DNA of 64,000 bases. It comes from Stichopus chloronotus (Eukaryota > Echinodermata > Holothuroidea > Aspidochirotida > Stichopodidae). The notes under the pieces are model-generated. The model was not told where the DNA came from, did no database searches, and saw only the letters and a program-made list of their open reading frames with translations. Positions 11,762 to 24,000 of the stretch are shown here, one piece after another. The position numbers and the translations under genes are program-made. The stretch lies in the NCBI GenBank assembly GCA_021234535.1, contig SFZH01000008.1, positions 3,348,001 through 3,412,000 of the forward strand, in the 5' to 3' direction. Positions within the stretch are counted from its first letter, which is position 1. The number at the start of each line of letters is the position of its first letter.

Positions 11762-12115
11762 GTGTGAATTACTCAGTCACTCATACATCCCCAGACTGCT
11801 ACGTGACTTTACCACAACGTAATAGCGAGTGAGGAACTTAAGAAATATCCATCTTGGATTAGGTCTACTCAGTACCGTGTCAAAAGAAGGAAATGGGAGT
11901 GTTTAATTGTATATGCCTATCCCTGGAAGTCTATTTAAAAAGGATTATTCCCTTCTGGACCTCAAAAACGTGAAACAAGTTAAAAACAATATAAACCTCT
12001 AAAACCAGCGGTTTAATCTCATTGAAACCCCGTTGTTAGCTGTTAATACCTGTTGAAACTTATTAGCTTAATATTCAAAACTTTTGCATACATGGTGATA
12101 CCTGTTAATACCTGT

Positions 12116-14274
12116 CAGGGCCTTTTTTAACGTACATACGGGGGGGGGCCATGGCCCCCAAATGCCTTACTCGGCCCCTCCACTTAGCTCATCCCCCCCC
12201 CCCCCCGCCCCCTCAGTATGGTCCCTTTTTTCTTGAACTTTTTGTTTTCACGAGTGAAAACAAATTTATGGAGACAGAGGAAAGTACAAACTACGTCACT
12301 AAGTGACTAGCTTAGTGTACACTGCAAACAATTTTTATATGTACAACATGTCTGTAACATTTTAACAGTGTATACTAGCTAGGCCTAGTTTCCTGAAACT
12401 AGGCCTAGGGTGATCTCGTCGTGCGTCCTTTTCCTGGATATTACTGCGTATATGCACGTGTGCAATGTATTTAGCGTGCGAGCAGTCAGCGGAGGAAGCC
12501 TATGGGCTCGGGCGGGGCAAACCCAGGGGTGATGTACAGAACTTAGAAGAGGGTTTTTTTTTAAGGGGCACGTTTTCGTTAGAAAAGAAACTTTAAACGA
12601 GTCAATGGACATATTTTTCTGAGCGTGAATACGATCGTCATAAATCATAGGCCCCTGCAACTGCAATTCTTTTCCGCACGACTGACTCAAGCGCCTGAGG
12701 TACACACTGGAACTTGATAAGCTACAGTACATATTGTAGCGAAATATCGCAGAAATTTCATTGAATTCGCTCCATAGAATTGGATCTAATTGATTTGCTC
12801 TAGGTGAGGGTTTGCCACATGCTAGCTGATGACTGGCCAAATTCAGACCTGTAAACAGGGGGGGGGGGGGGGTCGGAGCGTTCGAACGATCCACCCCAGC
12901 GTGAGGGAGGTCCATTTTTCCAGCCCTGTTTTTGAAGGGTCAGCTATGAAATATTTTTCATCTTGACATATTGAGGCCGAATTTCCACTCAATTTTAGCA
13001 ATTTTTCCAAAAATGCTCCAGATTGCAGGAGATCTGCAGATTTCAAAATTTTCCCTGGGAGCATGTCTCGGACGGAACCCTAGCAACTGTATGCTTACGG
13101 CACGCGCCAGCCGCTTCCGTATTTGGAAAAGGTCCACATCTTGGAAGAAAGACGCACCCACATGGACTGGCTACGGGCCTGAAATTTGGCATATTTTGAA
13201 CCCCTTTGGCTGATGTTTTCAACCACTATCGGCCAAATCGCCGACGCTTAACAATTGTATGTGTAGTATGTTTTCGTATCAGACAGTAAATCGAATTTTG
13301 TATATTTTCCACCGTTTTGCTGGTATTTTTCCCTGATCATTTTCCAAGTCGAAGCTACTCAAAACATACCTACGTTCCACCATTTCTCAAGATCGGCTGG
13401 ATTTGCTGGCTGTCCTTTCCATCGAGAGCGAGGAGGCATGGTCACTTGATATTGATGGACTAATCGATATGTTTGCTGGCAAGAAGACTAGGCTCAGTAA
13501 ATTCAAGCTCTAGCCATTCCAAGTTCTAGGAAAGTTGGATACCATTTGTCCATATGGCACAGGATTTACATCATGGGTGGAAATATGGCAGTGCTGGAAG
13601 TATACACCTTTAATGTTAATTGGACATTGGTCATTTGTTCTTATTGTCCTTTCAATCTTTTAATGTATTCTAGCTTTGCAATATTTTATTTGTTCCCAGT
13701 TCAGTATGACAGACAAGGCGAACCAAAAATGTGTCTATGAACACAGATTGCCCCCAAAATCTCAGCCGATAAAGTCACCACGCAATGTTCCATACTACGG
13801 CATAGATTACACCAGAGAGCTTGTAGAACCCCATAGCTTCCAAGGCCATAAGGCGGGCCCTGGACCCACGCCTTTGGGACTTCGCGCTCCGCGCTCGTGA
13901 TGTGCGCTTCTCCGCAGCGCTTCTCCGCGGCAGCCAGGAGCCCTTTCTTTGCTGGACACAAGGGCCACCAGACTCATCGTTATATCACTGCGAGCAGTGT
14001 GTCTTTTTACCAATTATGTCAGTGACGAGATTGCTGACCTGAGGTTTCTACACCATATAAATTTCGATCGAGAAATTTGAGAAAAAAGATGAAAAAATAG
14101 GGGTGATTTGATAAAGTTACTTGTATGGTATGGTAAACTCATTTTTGTAAATCTGGAGAGCATTTTCAACAACAAAAAATCTTCGTAAAATACTTGGTGA
14201 TTTATGGTGGCTCCGTTAAGATGGTCCCATTTTTCAAATGGACCCCCACTAGAAATTTCTTTAAAAAGGCCCTG
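12116..14274. mobile_element. non-autonomous hAT DNA transposon (~2.16 kb)
   Basis: The termini are CAGGGCCTTTTT(T/A)AA in inverted orientation (left from 12116; right ends ...AAAAAGGCCCTG at 14274). Both ends are flanked by the identical 8-mer ATACCTGT (12108-12115 and 14275-14282), the target-site length of hAT transposons. Caution: the host sequence is itself rich in ATACCTGTT copies. The interior has poly-G/poly-C tracts (12140, 12195, 12858), a perfect hairpin (12379-12408) and open frames up to 176 codons with no transposase similarity. It is therefore a deletion derivative or composite element mobilised in trans. Confidence 0.75.
12379..12408. repeat. perfect hairpin with 14-bp arms
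   Basis: Arms CTAGGCCTAGTTTC (12379-12392) and GAAACTAGGCCTAG (12395-12408) are exact reverse complements separated by 2 bp. Each arm contains the palindrome TAGGCCTA. It lies inside the hAT element. Confidence 0.9.
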
Positions 14275-14365
14275 ATACCTGTTATTACCCAGCTGTTACT
14301 ACCTGTTGATACCTGATGAAAACCTGCTGTTCCAACAACCTGTTAAAAACCTGTCTGACTGGTAT
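14275..14365 (+). repeat. degenerate ACCTGTT minisatellite interrupted by the hAT element
   Basis: Copies of (gat)acctgtt/acctgctgtt occur here and also left of the element at about 12045-12115. The two halves read as one array split by the insertion at 12116-14274. Confidence 0.6.
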
Positions 14366-14473
14366 CAAACTGGAATTTTCTGCTGGGATACCCTCACTTT
14401 CAAGATTACGTCTGGGCCGCAGAACGTGTGAAAAATCCTTGCTACACTGTGACAACGGCTCACTGGTTGCTTA

Positions 14474-14506
14474 CCCCCCCCCCCCCCACACACACACACA
14501 CACACA
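14474..14506 (+). repeat. C14 tract followed by (AC)n
   Basis: Fourteen C (14474-14487) run into a dinucleotide AC array of about nine units. It is a simple-sequence tract between the hAT element and the ARSB gene. Confidence 0.95.
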
Positions 14507-15042
14507 TAATTGCATGCCTCGTGACGTACCCCGGCCTAGTGCAATGCATCTGGTTGTCCCACTGGCAATGACTGCGTTTCACAGTGTTGTTGTCACACAT
14601 CCATTTTGAAGCGGTTCTTCTACCGTGATTTAGATGTTCTGTTAGAATGATCGTGCAGATGTGCGTGTTATAGTTCCAGGGAGGTGTTACATTAACACCT
14701 CCTTGGTTAGGTTTGAGCACTGTTAATCATCAAGTTCTGTGGCAATTTGCTGGGTGAACGAACATCGAGGCAAGGCGTGCGTGAACGGCTACGTGCCTCC
14801 TGCGCGTAGCGGAACAACCAACACAACACCAAGTCAAAACATCACAAGATTGCCAAATTCACAACATGACAATAGGCTGCAGAACGTAGACCGTATCGTA
14901 CGGGAGATGTTACATGAATTGACTGAACCCAACTGACTAAGCCTCGGCTACGGTTGTTTTGCTTTGTTCCATCTCTATCTCTGAAACCAACATCTCATCT
15001 AACATTAGAACAACCACTCAGTGAAGCTGAAGTAAAATAAAA
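14507..15042. other. ARSB upstream region
   Basis: This half-kilobase precedes the ARSB start codon. It should hold the promoter and 5' untranslated sequence, but I see no clear TATA box or initiator I would defend. Near 14680-14705 there is a small inverted repeat (GGAGGTGTTA...TAACACCTCC). Confidence 0.4.
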
Positions 15043-18000
15043 ATGCAGTTTTGCTCACTTTTATGCGTAGTTGCTGGTTTTTGCTTCTTTGCAAACATAG
15101 CTGTTGCAAAACCACCACATATTGTGTTTATTCTTGCCGACGACTATGGGTTTCACGACATAGGTTATCACAACAGTAAGGTTAAAACACCTAACCTCGA
15201 CACCTTGGCTTCGACGGGGATAAGATTAGAAAACTATTACGTTCAGCCGATATGTACACCAACAAGAAGTCAGTTATTAAGCGGTCGTTATCAGGTGGGA
15301 TTTAAATAAATTTGTTGCAATGATTACAGACATCTCTTCCAACAAGTTAGCCTATTTTGTCTAGCTGGTGCGCTGTTGGACTTAGCTCAAGGCCTACTGT
15401 AGTGTTAAGCCAAAGTCTGAAGCAAAGCATGGCCTGAGTACAACTCCCAGTCAAGTCATGTAGGCCTAATTTTAAGGACACATTTTACCCATAGCCAAAT
15501 TTTGACATGTGGAGAGAAACAAATTGCAATGTACAGTAATGGTGCTTAATGTTTACTTTCCTTGTCTTTATCACAGGGTTTCATTCAGTGAACAGACCAC
15601 TTGAAGCTATCAAGTACCAGGCAGTCTAGTTGTAAACAATGATTGAAAGTAGATGAAGAAAATTATTAAAAAAACCAATGTTCTACTAACATGGTTCAGG
15701 GAAATATATAACTGAATCAATGTAAAGAATCTGAATTTCTGCAATGGATCATTTAATTTGCTTAGTCTTTACGAGTAGACTGCCAGATAGCTTCTAGAAG
15801 GCTGTGCACTGTTTATTGTTGCAAGTTTTATTCATCCATTATTTGCAATATCTTGTACTTCAATATACCAATTCTTCATTTTATGATTTATTATTCCTCC
15901 AAGTGTAACTGACCTACAGTAGTCACTGTCACCCACCACAGGTCTCAAAATGAAATTTATAGCTTTTCTTTTAACTCTAAATTACATACGTTAGTTATAA
16001 GCACTACATAACTAGCAGTATACAACAGAACTTGTACTGTTGTACATTTCATACAAGGTTCTAGCTGTTCGCCCAAACATGTTCCTGGGAATAGGCATGA
16101 TAATTTGTCCGAATGTCATCTGACCAACTAGCGATTGGAATCTGATACAACCATTCAGAGAAGCAGATCATTTTAAAGAGAACGAGTATGTACAGTACTA
16201 TAATGATTGCAACATCTGGTGCCCTGTACAGTATAAGGGGTGTGCCTATGGCTGCTGGACGGATGAAAAGACTTGAATTTCAAGCATTTTATGTGTGAAA
16301 CATTTGACTATTACTTGCCTAGATACATGCTGTCTGAGTCTTCAGCATTGCAAAACATAGAATGTCATTTATTCATCATGGGAAGTAGAATGACTTTGAA
16401 CTTCACTCTACAGCTGTCCAGTAGACCTTGTATCAGCCTGTACTTTCACTGCCTTTATAATTCAGATGTGGCTCACTTTATGCAGGCCTACTGTGGACAT
16501 TGGACCAGGGCATTTTGCAAACAAAATACAAACATATGCCTGTGGTATCAAACACTTCCAACACTAGGTGAGAGAAAAATATCTAGCTGATGGTCAGGGG
16601 GAGTTCCTATAGCTGTGCTTCCCTTATGACACTATGGAAGGGGATGCATTAAGGTCTAGCAATTGGTCCAGGACTAAGGTGTGTAGGTCCATTGAAATAT
16701 TGATTTCATCTTATCACATATATAGGAACATGTGATAAGAGCACAAATGAGAATGTAGCCATTCAATCTTAGGCCTACAGTGCACTTCAGTTGTACTCCG
16801 TAGCAACTGAAGTGCTACGCTTTTTTGGTTTTGATGGTAATTGTATTAAAGGTTTGTAATCAAGAGGGAGTGTGTGTGTGAGTTAGAGTATGTATTTGAC
16901 ATGCTTGCTTTGTAAACACATTACATCAAGAAAAAAAGCTTGAACAAATCTCATATTTGGTTTGAAGGTGTACCATATTAAGTACACATACATATTAAGT
17001 GTACAATGCTGTATGCTTTTGTTGGAGGTGAAAGGTCATTTGGGGTCAACAGGGATTAAATTGTGAATATCTTGTTAAATCACAATACCTCAAGGAAGAA
17101 AACTTGGACAGACTTTCACTGATCCCATTTCTTAATTAGCTGCATCTGTCCACTACCCTCTGGTATACAAAAACATTTAAAAGGAATACCTCTATTTACT
17201 TAAATTTGTCTATAGTTGTAATTGCATTTAATAGTGATGTGAAAGGTTGTTTTCTCCAACTTAATTTGAAAAAAATATTTCAAGAGTTTAGCAGAAATGG
17301 GTAATGGCATTGAGCAATCAAGGGTCTTTGTTTTTCATTTTGTAGGCAAAAGGAGCAATTCAAACTTAGTGTACTCAAACTGAAGGCCAACATAAGAAAT
17401 TTGAGTAAAAAGTAGAGTATGGCTTCATTAACAATATGCTATCGTAATCCAAAAACCAACATGGTACATGTCCTCACCTTGTGCAATTTTGTCAGATTCA
17501 TAACAAACTTCTCATAATGAAATCATTGTAACCACAATGCATTTGTTCATTTTTGTTTGCAGATTCACACAGGTCTACAGCATGGGATCATTTGGCCGCC
17601 ACAACCTCACTGTCTACCGCTGTCAGATCTAACCATAGCCAACAAGTTGAAGGAAGCAGGATATGCCACCCATGCAGTGGGGAAGTGGCATCTTGGACTA
17701 TACAAGAAAGCATGTTGGCCAACTCAAAGAGGGTTTGATTCATACTTTGGTAAGAATGTTTTAACTGTGTGGAGTTAGCTTCAATTTTTAGCTCATATGC
17801 TAGCTGTTGTGAGCTGTTATGATCACAAGGCATTACTCAGTTTGTCTTTATCTGTACAATGTCAATGGTTTATAATAATGATACTCAGTTAGTGGTGCTT
17901 CAGGGTGTCCAGGAATTTTTTGGTCCAATGTCCCATTCGGGTCCTATGGCCCATTTCATCACATTATGCAAAGAACTTTTCCTCCCACAAGTTCTCCTGT

Positions 18001-21000
18001 GCAGTGTCGATGATATGTGGTACTGATACTCACTGGGTGGTACCTTCAAGGTACATAAGTTGGGGTTCAAGGACCAAGATATACCAGAAGGCCCATTTTC
18101 TGAAATTCTGCATGGTACTGTAATTCCTCCAGTTTATGTTAAACAGAGTTGAAGGCCTGTCATAATGATGCTTAGTTAAGTGATCTACCTATAGTTCCCA
18201 GGATTTGGTTTAAGGCCCCATGTGGACCCTCTAGCTCTTTTTATGTGAATTCTGCAAATTGAGTGAGTCCTTTAGATTGTCTTGTATATAGCTGATGATT
18301 TGCTATAATGATACTTGGACAGTGGTTTGTATGATTTGTCAGTGATAATATGCTAATGGTACCTCCTCGGGGTTAAGGTGGAGCTTCTGCACCATTGGTG
18401 CTCCAGTTTAAGATTTTACCGCAGCAAGTTCTAGTACAAGACCCTGAAAGTCATTTAGTTGCACTCACTCAACTACATCAGTACACATACTGTAGTGTAT
18501 CTACATTAAGAGGTGGAAAATTCCAAAAATTTTGACCGTATATGATCGAAAGTGTCTCAAATATTCAAGCCATCATGGTAGTGCAGTGCTTAACTACACA
18601 TAAACATACTATTGAAGCAGGCAACTGTTTATAGAGCAAAAATGTGTTAATCCAAATGAATGTACACTAACTTGCTTGTGATGCAACAATGGAAGATATT
18701 ACCAAAATAATTTGCTTTTAGCTGTAAAAAGCCATGTCATTGACATTGTGGTACATACTGTGTCAAATGTATCAGATGGAATAATACACTGTGCTTGTCA
18801 AAATGCCAAGTGAATTTGTTTTTTTTTTTTTGCCTTTGCCTTGCAGGGTACTTGACAGGTAGCGAAGATTACTATACTCATGAAAGGGCATGTGGAATGC
18901 CTGCCTTTGCTGCATGTAAACATTGGTATGGTCTTGATCTCTATGAAAATGAGCAACCAACCCGGGATTACAATCATAACTATTCAACATTTTTGTTTGT
19001 GGACAAAGCTAAAGCTGTCATCAGTGCACATGACAAGATGAAAGTAGGTATATGTACTCTAACCATTAAGTTGGTCCCAAAAGTTTGTCATGAAAAAGAT
19101 TTTCCTCTTCTGCAAGCATTTGAAAACACTGATCAAAGCTTTTGATTCCTTGCCAAAGGCAGGCAAGGAATCTGTGTGGTCATGATGGCTTGTGTGTGTG
19201 TATGTGATGCCTTGCCTTGTAAAAATGATTCCTCAACAGAAAGGTGCCCAAACTTCAAAGTTGGTTTGGAGGTATTCCATTGTATGTAGATGATTCCTGA
19301 TGTTTTTCATGAAGGTCATCTGAGGTCACCAGAGGTTATAGTCTGAAAATCTTTGAAGGACGATATCTGAGCAAATGAATGTAGTTGAAACTTTAAATGG
19401 TTAACATAGATGAGTCTTAATAAATAGATGATCTCTCACTTTTTATGTAGATCAAAGGTCATGTGAGGACAATAGAAGTCATAGTTTGTAAAACTTGTAG
19501 ACATGGTATTTCAGTGAGGGAAAGTTTCTGGAAGTGCAAACTTGACTTGTGGGTTGTTCATTGTAAGTAGATGATCCCTCTCATTTTTGATTCCTTGCTG
19601 AAGGCAGAAGGACTCTATGCGATGGTGATGTCGTGTGTGTATGTGTGTGTGTATGCATATATGAGATGCTTTGCTTGTAAACATGATACCTCAAGAGGAG
19701 TAACCATGACTGACTAGTTGTTGTGTGGGTTGGTCATACTGAGCAGTTGATCCCTATTCTTTTTGGTGGAGGTCAAACATCATTTGAGGTCACCAGAGGT
19801 CAAACTGAAAGCCTTGTAAACACGATATCTCCAGAAGGGTAAGCATCACTGACCTTATACTTGGTATGTTGGTTTGAAGGATAGGATAGGAGGTACGTAG
19901 AATTTTTGGGAAACACATCTTAAGATTGTTTTCTCTATAACTTGAAAAATATTGACCATGAGTAAAACATATGGGCAGACTGTGCAAAATGAGTAATTTC
20001 TTTTACCTGTTGCAAAATACTGAAGCTGGAGTATTTGGGATACATGTTTGAATGGATGTATTAACTAGTTACTGTCAAATGTAATCATTTAGAAAGCCAC
20101 ATGTTGTTCTATAGTGAGTAAGCTCCATTATTTATTGATCAACAGTACAGCTGCCCTGTTGACAGATAGTTGGATTATTGCCTACAATAGCAGTGTTAGT
20201 GCAGTGTGGGTTCTGCAAATAGAGCGAAACAGCGGATATTTCCCGTGACTTTTGCAAGAGAATGCACTTAGTGCATCAGTGGAATGAAAGATTGCCCATC
20301 CTCCTCTCTCGCCAGTCAGGGGAAGGTAAAATCCAAGAAGAATAACTTCAGTTGATCTTATACTTGTCATGTAGGAAATTCATGTTTGTTATAATATAGC
20401 CATGTGGCAAGGAATCACAAAGCGTTTTGGCTTTCTGGATCATGGAGGTCAAAGGTCATCTGAGGTCACCAGAGGTTTAAGTCTGAAGATCTATGAACCA
20501 AGATGTCTCAGCAGTTGAATGTTGCTGACCTTCAAATGTAGTGTGTTGGTAGTCTGTTGCAAGTAAATGATCCCTACTATTTTTCATTGAGATCATTTGA
20601 TAGGGGTTGATGTGTGGATAACCAATTAAGGAACCTTTCTGCCACTGAATGTTGCTGGATCTTTATTTGTTAACATTGGTTGACCTTGATGAGCTCTGTC
20701 ATTTGTTATGGAGGTCAAAGGTCAGTATTATAGTTTGTAAACTTGTAGACATGGTATCCCACAAAAAGTAAGGTGTTTGAACTTCAAAATTGGTATCTAT
20801 TGTCGTTTATTCTCTATGAATATTGCAAAGGAATCTCATAGTCGTTGGACTTATGTTTATTCTTTTATTTCATCCTAAAATTTATGTTAGATGAATGCAG
20901 TTCATAGATTATGGTGATCATTCAAATTATAGCTATTCTACAGCATCCATGCTGTGACCTTCCTTTCATTTGTGGAAAATTGTTTGGGAATTTAGCATAC

Positions 21001-24000
21001 TGGAAAGACTTTTGAAAACTTATGTTGTTTTTTTTTTCTTCATTTTTGTGATCATTATGACATTTTCTAAAATAAAAATTCTGCAGTGTATGCAAGAACA
21101 AAACAAAGAGATCAAAGTAAAAACCCTTTCCAAAATTTATACAAAGCTAGCCTAAACACTATGGCTTCACTTAGACTTATTTCATAATATTCCTGCATTA
21201 TTTTTTCAATGCCATACTTTGGTATCAGTGCTTTGATGAGGTTTAGTGTTGGTGGTCTCATCTTCTCAGTACTTTTCACTGCTAACAATCCTGACACTTT
21301 TTTATCATTGGTCATTACTTGCTCAGCCATTGTTCCTGTACTTACCATTCCAAGCAGTTCATGGACCTCTTCAAGTACCGCAAATGTACAAAGACCTGTA
21401 TCCAAACATCACCAACAAGGCTAGACAGACACTATTGGGAATGACAACCTGCATGGATGAAGGGATCGGCAACATCACTCAGCATCTTAGAGATGAGGGT
21501 CTATGGGATGACACTATTGTTGTATTTTCTACCGGTAAGTTTTCATGAAGTGATTGTCTTGATACGTCTGTATTGTTCTCAGATGGAATTTATGTTAGAG
21601 GTGCACTTGAACAACTGGGACATTTAGTTAAAGCAGTCCAAGGGGTTTTAGTTGGGATGCCACCCCTGAGTAAAAATTACTCTGCCCTGAAGTAGTGACC
21701 ACCCCCTTAAAATACTTCTGCTACCTACATCAGCCCTGGATCTCCAAAGAAAACTTGGGAATAATTGATGACAAATTGTGTGATATATTAGAGGAAGAAC
21801 TGAGGAAGATTATCTACTCTAAGTGACACCATTTTACATCTTCATTATGAAATATATCTTAAGGTAAAGATGGCAAACCCCTTTCCAAGCAATTACCTAG
21901 TGCTTTGTGCCCCTTTCTTGAAAGTCTGTGGAGTACACTGTCAAGGCTGTTTGCATGGCCTGCTGGCTTTGTGTTTGCAGGTAATAAGTTCACACTGAAA
22001 ACTGAAGTATTTTTTTTCTCCAGATGAACAAAACATTTCAAGCTCACTGAAAGGGAGAATTTCATCTTTGGTGCAAACAAAGACTCATGTAACATTTCAG
22101 TGAAGTCAATATGTAATGTTGATACATTTTTTATACATATTACATCAGTACATATTGAACAACATGTCAGCAGTCTAAAAAGTGTTACTCAACCTCCCTA
22201 GCACGCAAGATTTTTATTATGGAGGTTCACACAAGTGTTTGAACACCGACATTTTTCACTGATACAGCATTTATCAGACTTACCGCCATTGTATCTGATC
22301 ATAAATCACATGCTGCAGATCTGATTTTTCAACAAATGCTAATTAAAGGACCTCATGCTGTCTGCCATCCTCAGTTTCACTTTATTGATTGGTATGCTTA
22401 TTTCCCTATTACAGACAATGGTGGTCAAGTCCTGGTCGGAGGGAACAACTTCCCTCTCCGTGGGTGGAAAGGAAGTCTGTGGGAAGGGGGCACTCATGGG
22501 GTTGGTTTCGTGTCTGGAGGGGCCGTTCCAGAGTCAAGGAAGGGAACTGTCAGTAGTGAATTAATCCACGTCTCTGATTGGTTCCCGACTCTTGTTAAGG
22601 GTGTGGCTGGATGGAATCTGAATGGTACATCTCTGGATGGATTCAACCAGTGGCCCACAATAAGGTAAATGCTGTGGACTGAAGTTTGGACTTTATGTAA
22701 ATGACATATTTTGTGGAACTCCCGTTGGTTCAGTGCATGAACAGAATTTAAATGACTATGAAGTGCATGAAGCAAGATTTACCTCACTGGCTGGAACTCT
22801 GTGATGTTTAGGTGCTACATAACTTTTAGAAATATACTTGTGAAGTTTGCAGAATGTGTGAAAAATTATGTTTTCAGTTCTTTCACACCTGGTTGTCAAA
22901 TGGTCAGTTTTGTTTGTGCTGTCTAGTTTCATGGAAATGTTCAATTTTTGTTAAATCTGACCTTTTGCTTCAATGCAAAAGGCAGAAGGAATCTATGCGA
23001 TGATGAAATCATGTGCAAGTGTGTATGTGACACTTCTTGTAAACAGGATGTCTCAAGAACCATTACCATGACTGATCTCATACATGGTGTGTGGGTTGGT
23101 CATACTGAGTAGATGATCCCTATTGTTTTGGGTGGAGGTCAAAGGTCATTTGAGGTCACCAGAGGTCAAAATGTGAAAATCTTGTAAACACGATATCTCA
23201 AGAAGGGTAACCATGACTGATCTCATATTTGGTATGTAGGTTGATCATACTGAGTAGATGATCCCTATTATTTTTGTTGAGGTCAAAGGTCATTTAAATT
23301 GATATTTAACAGTATGAATAGTACCAAAACAATCCTCGAAAATTTAAAAATATCTTCATTGTTCCTTTATCATATGTCAAGAGTAAAGTATTTATGTTGA
23401 TAATGATTTAAGTTTCATAACATTTTAAATGCAGTCTGTTACTTTCTGTTTTTTTGTTTTTTTCATTTTACATTTACTACATTTTTTTTGTGTCTCAGCA
23501 AAGGGGCAGCTTCACCTCGTCAAGAACTCCTTCACAACATCGATCCCCTATACAACTCCAGCAAGGTATCTCCAAAGACAAGGAATGATACCAGTGGCTT
23601 CGATCCCAGCATCCGAGCTGCTCTTCGTTTTGGAGATTGGAAAATAATCACAGGAGACCCTGGTTAGTGATATTAAGCTGAATAGCATCATATTGTATTA
23701 CTACCAATGAACTCTATTTATTGCACAGTAGCATTAATACCCAAATACTTAGAGACATTTTACGTTTAAGTAACTGAGAAGTATTAAATTACAAACACTT
23801 TCTGTTTTCGTAAAGTCATATTCAGTCATCAGTTTCATACCTTGTCAAGTGTCTGTGCAGTTGAGTGACGTTGTATCCTGTAGTTGCATGGCCATATATT
23901 TTGCTTGGTAGAACAAAACACCACAAATACCAACAGGCAGGGTTGGAAAACCTTGCTGAATTTCCCGCGAACACAGTAGAAAAGCCACCGATTTCCCGCT

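Noticed and set aside
12385..12915. 176-codon minus-strand open frame
   Set aside because: It lies wholly inside the hAT element, includes a poly-Pro stretch from the G tract, and has no transposase or other similarity.
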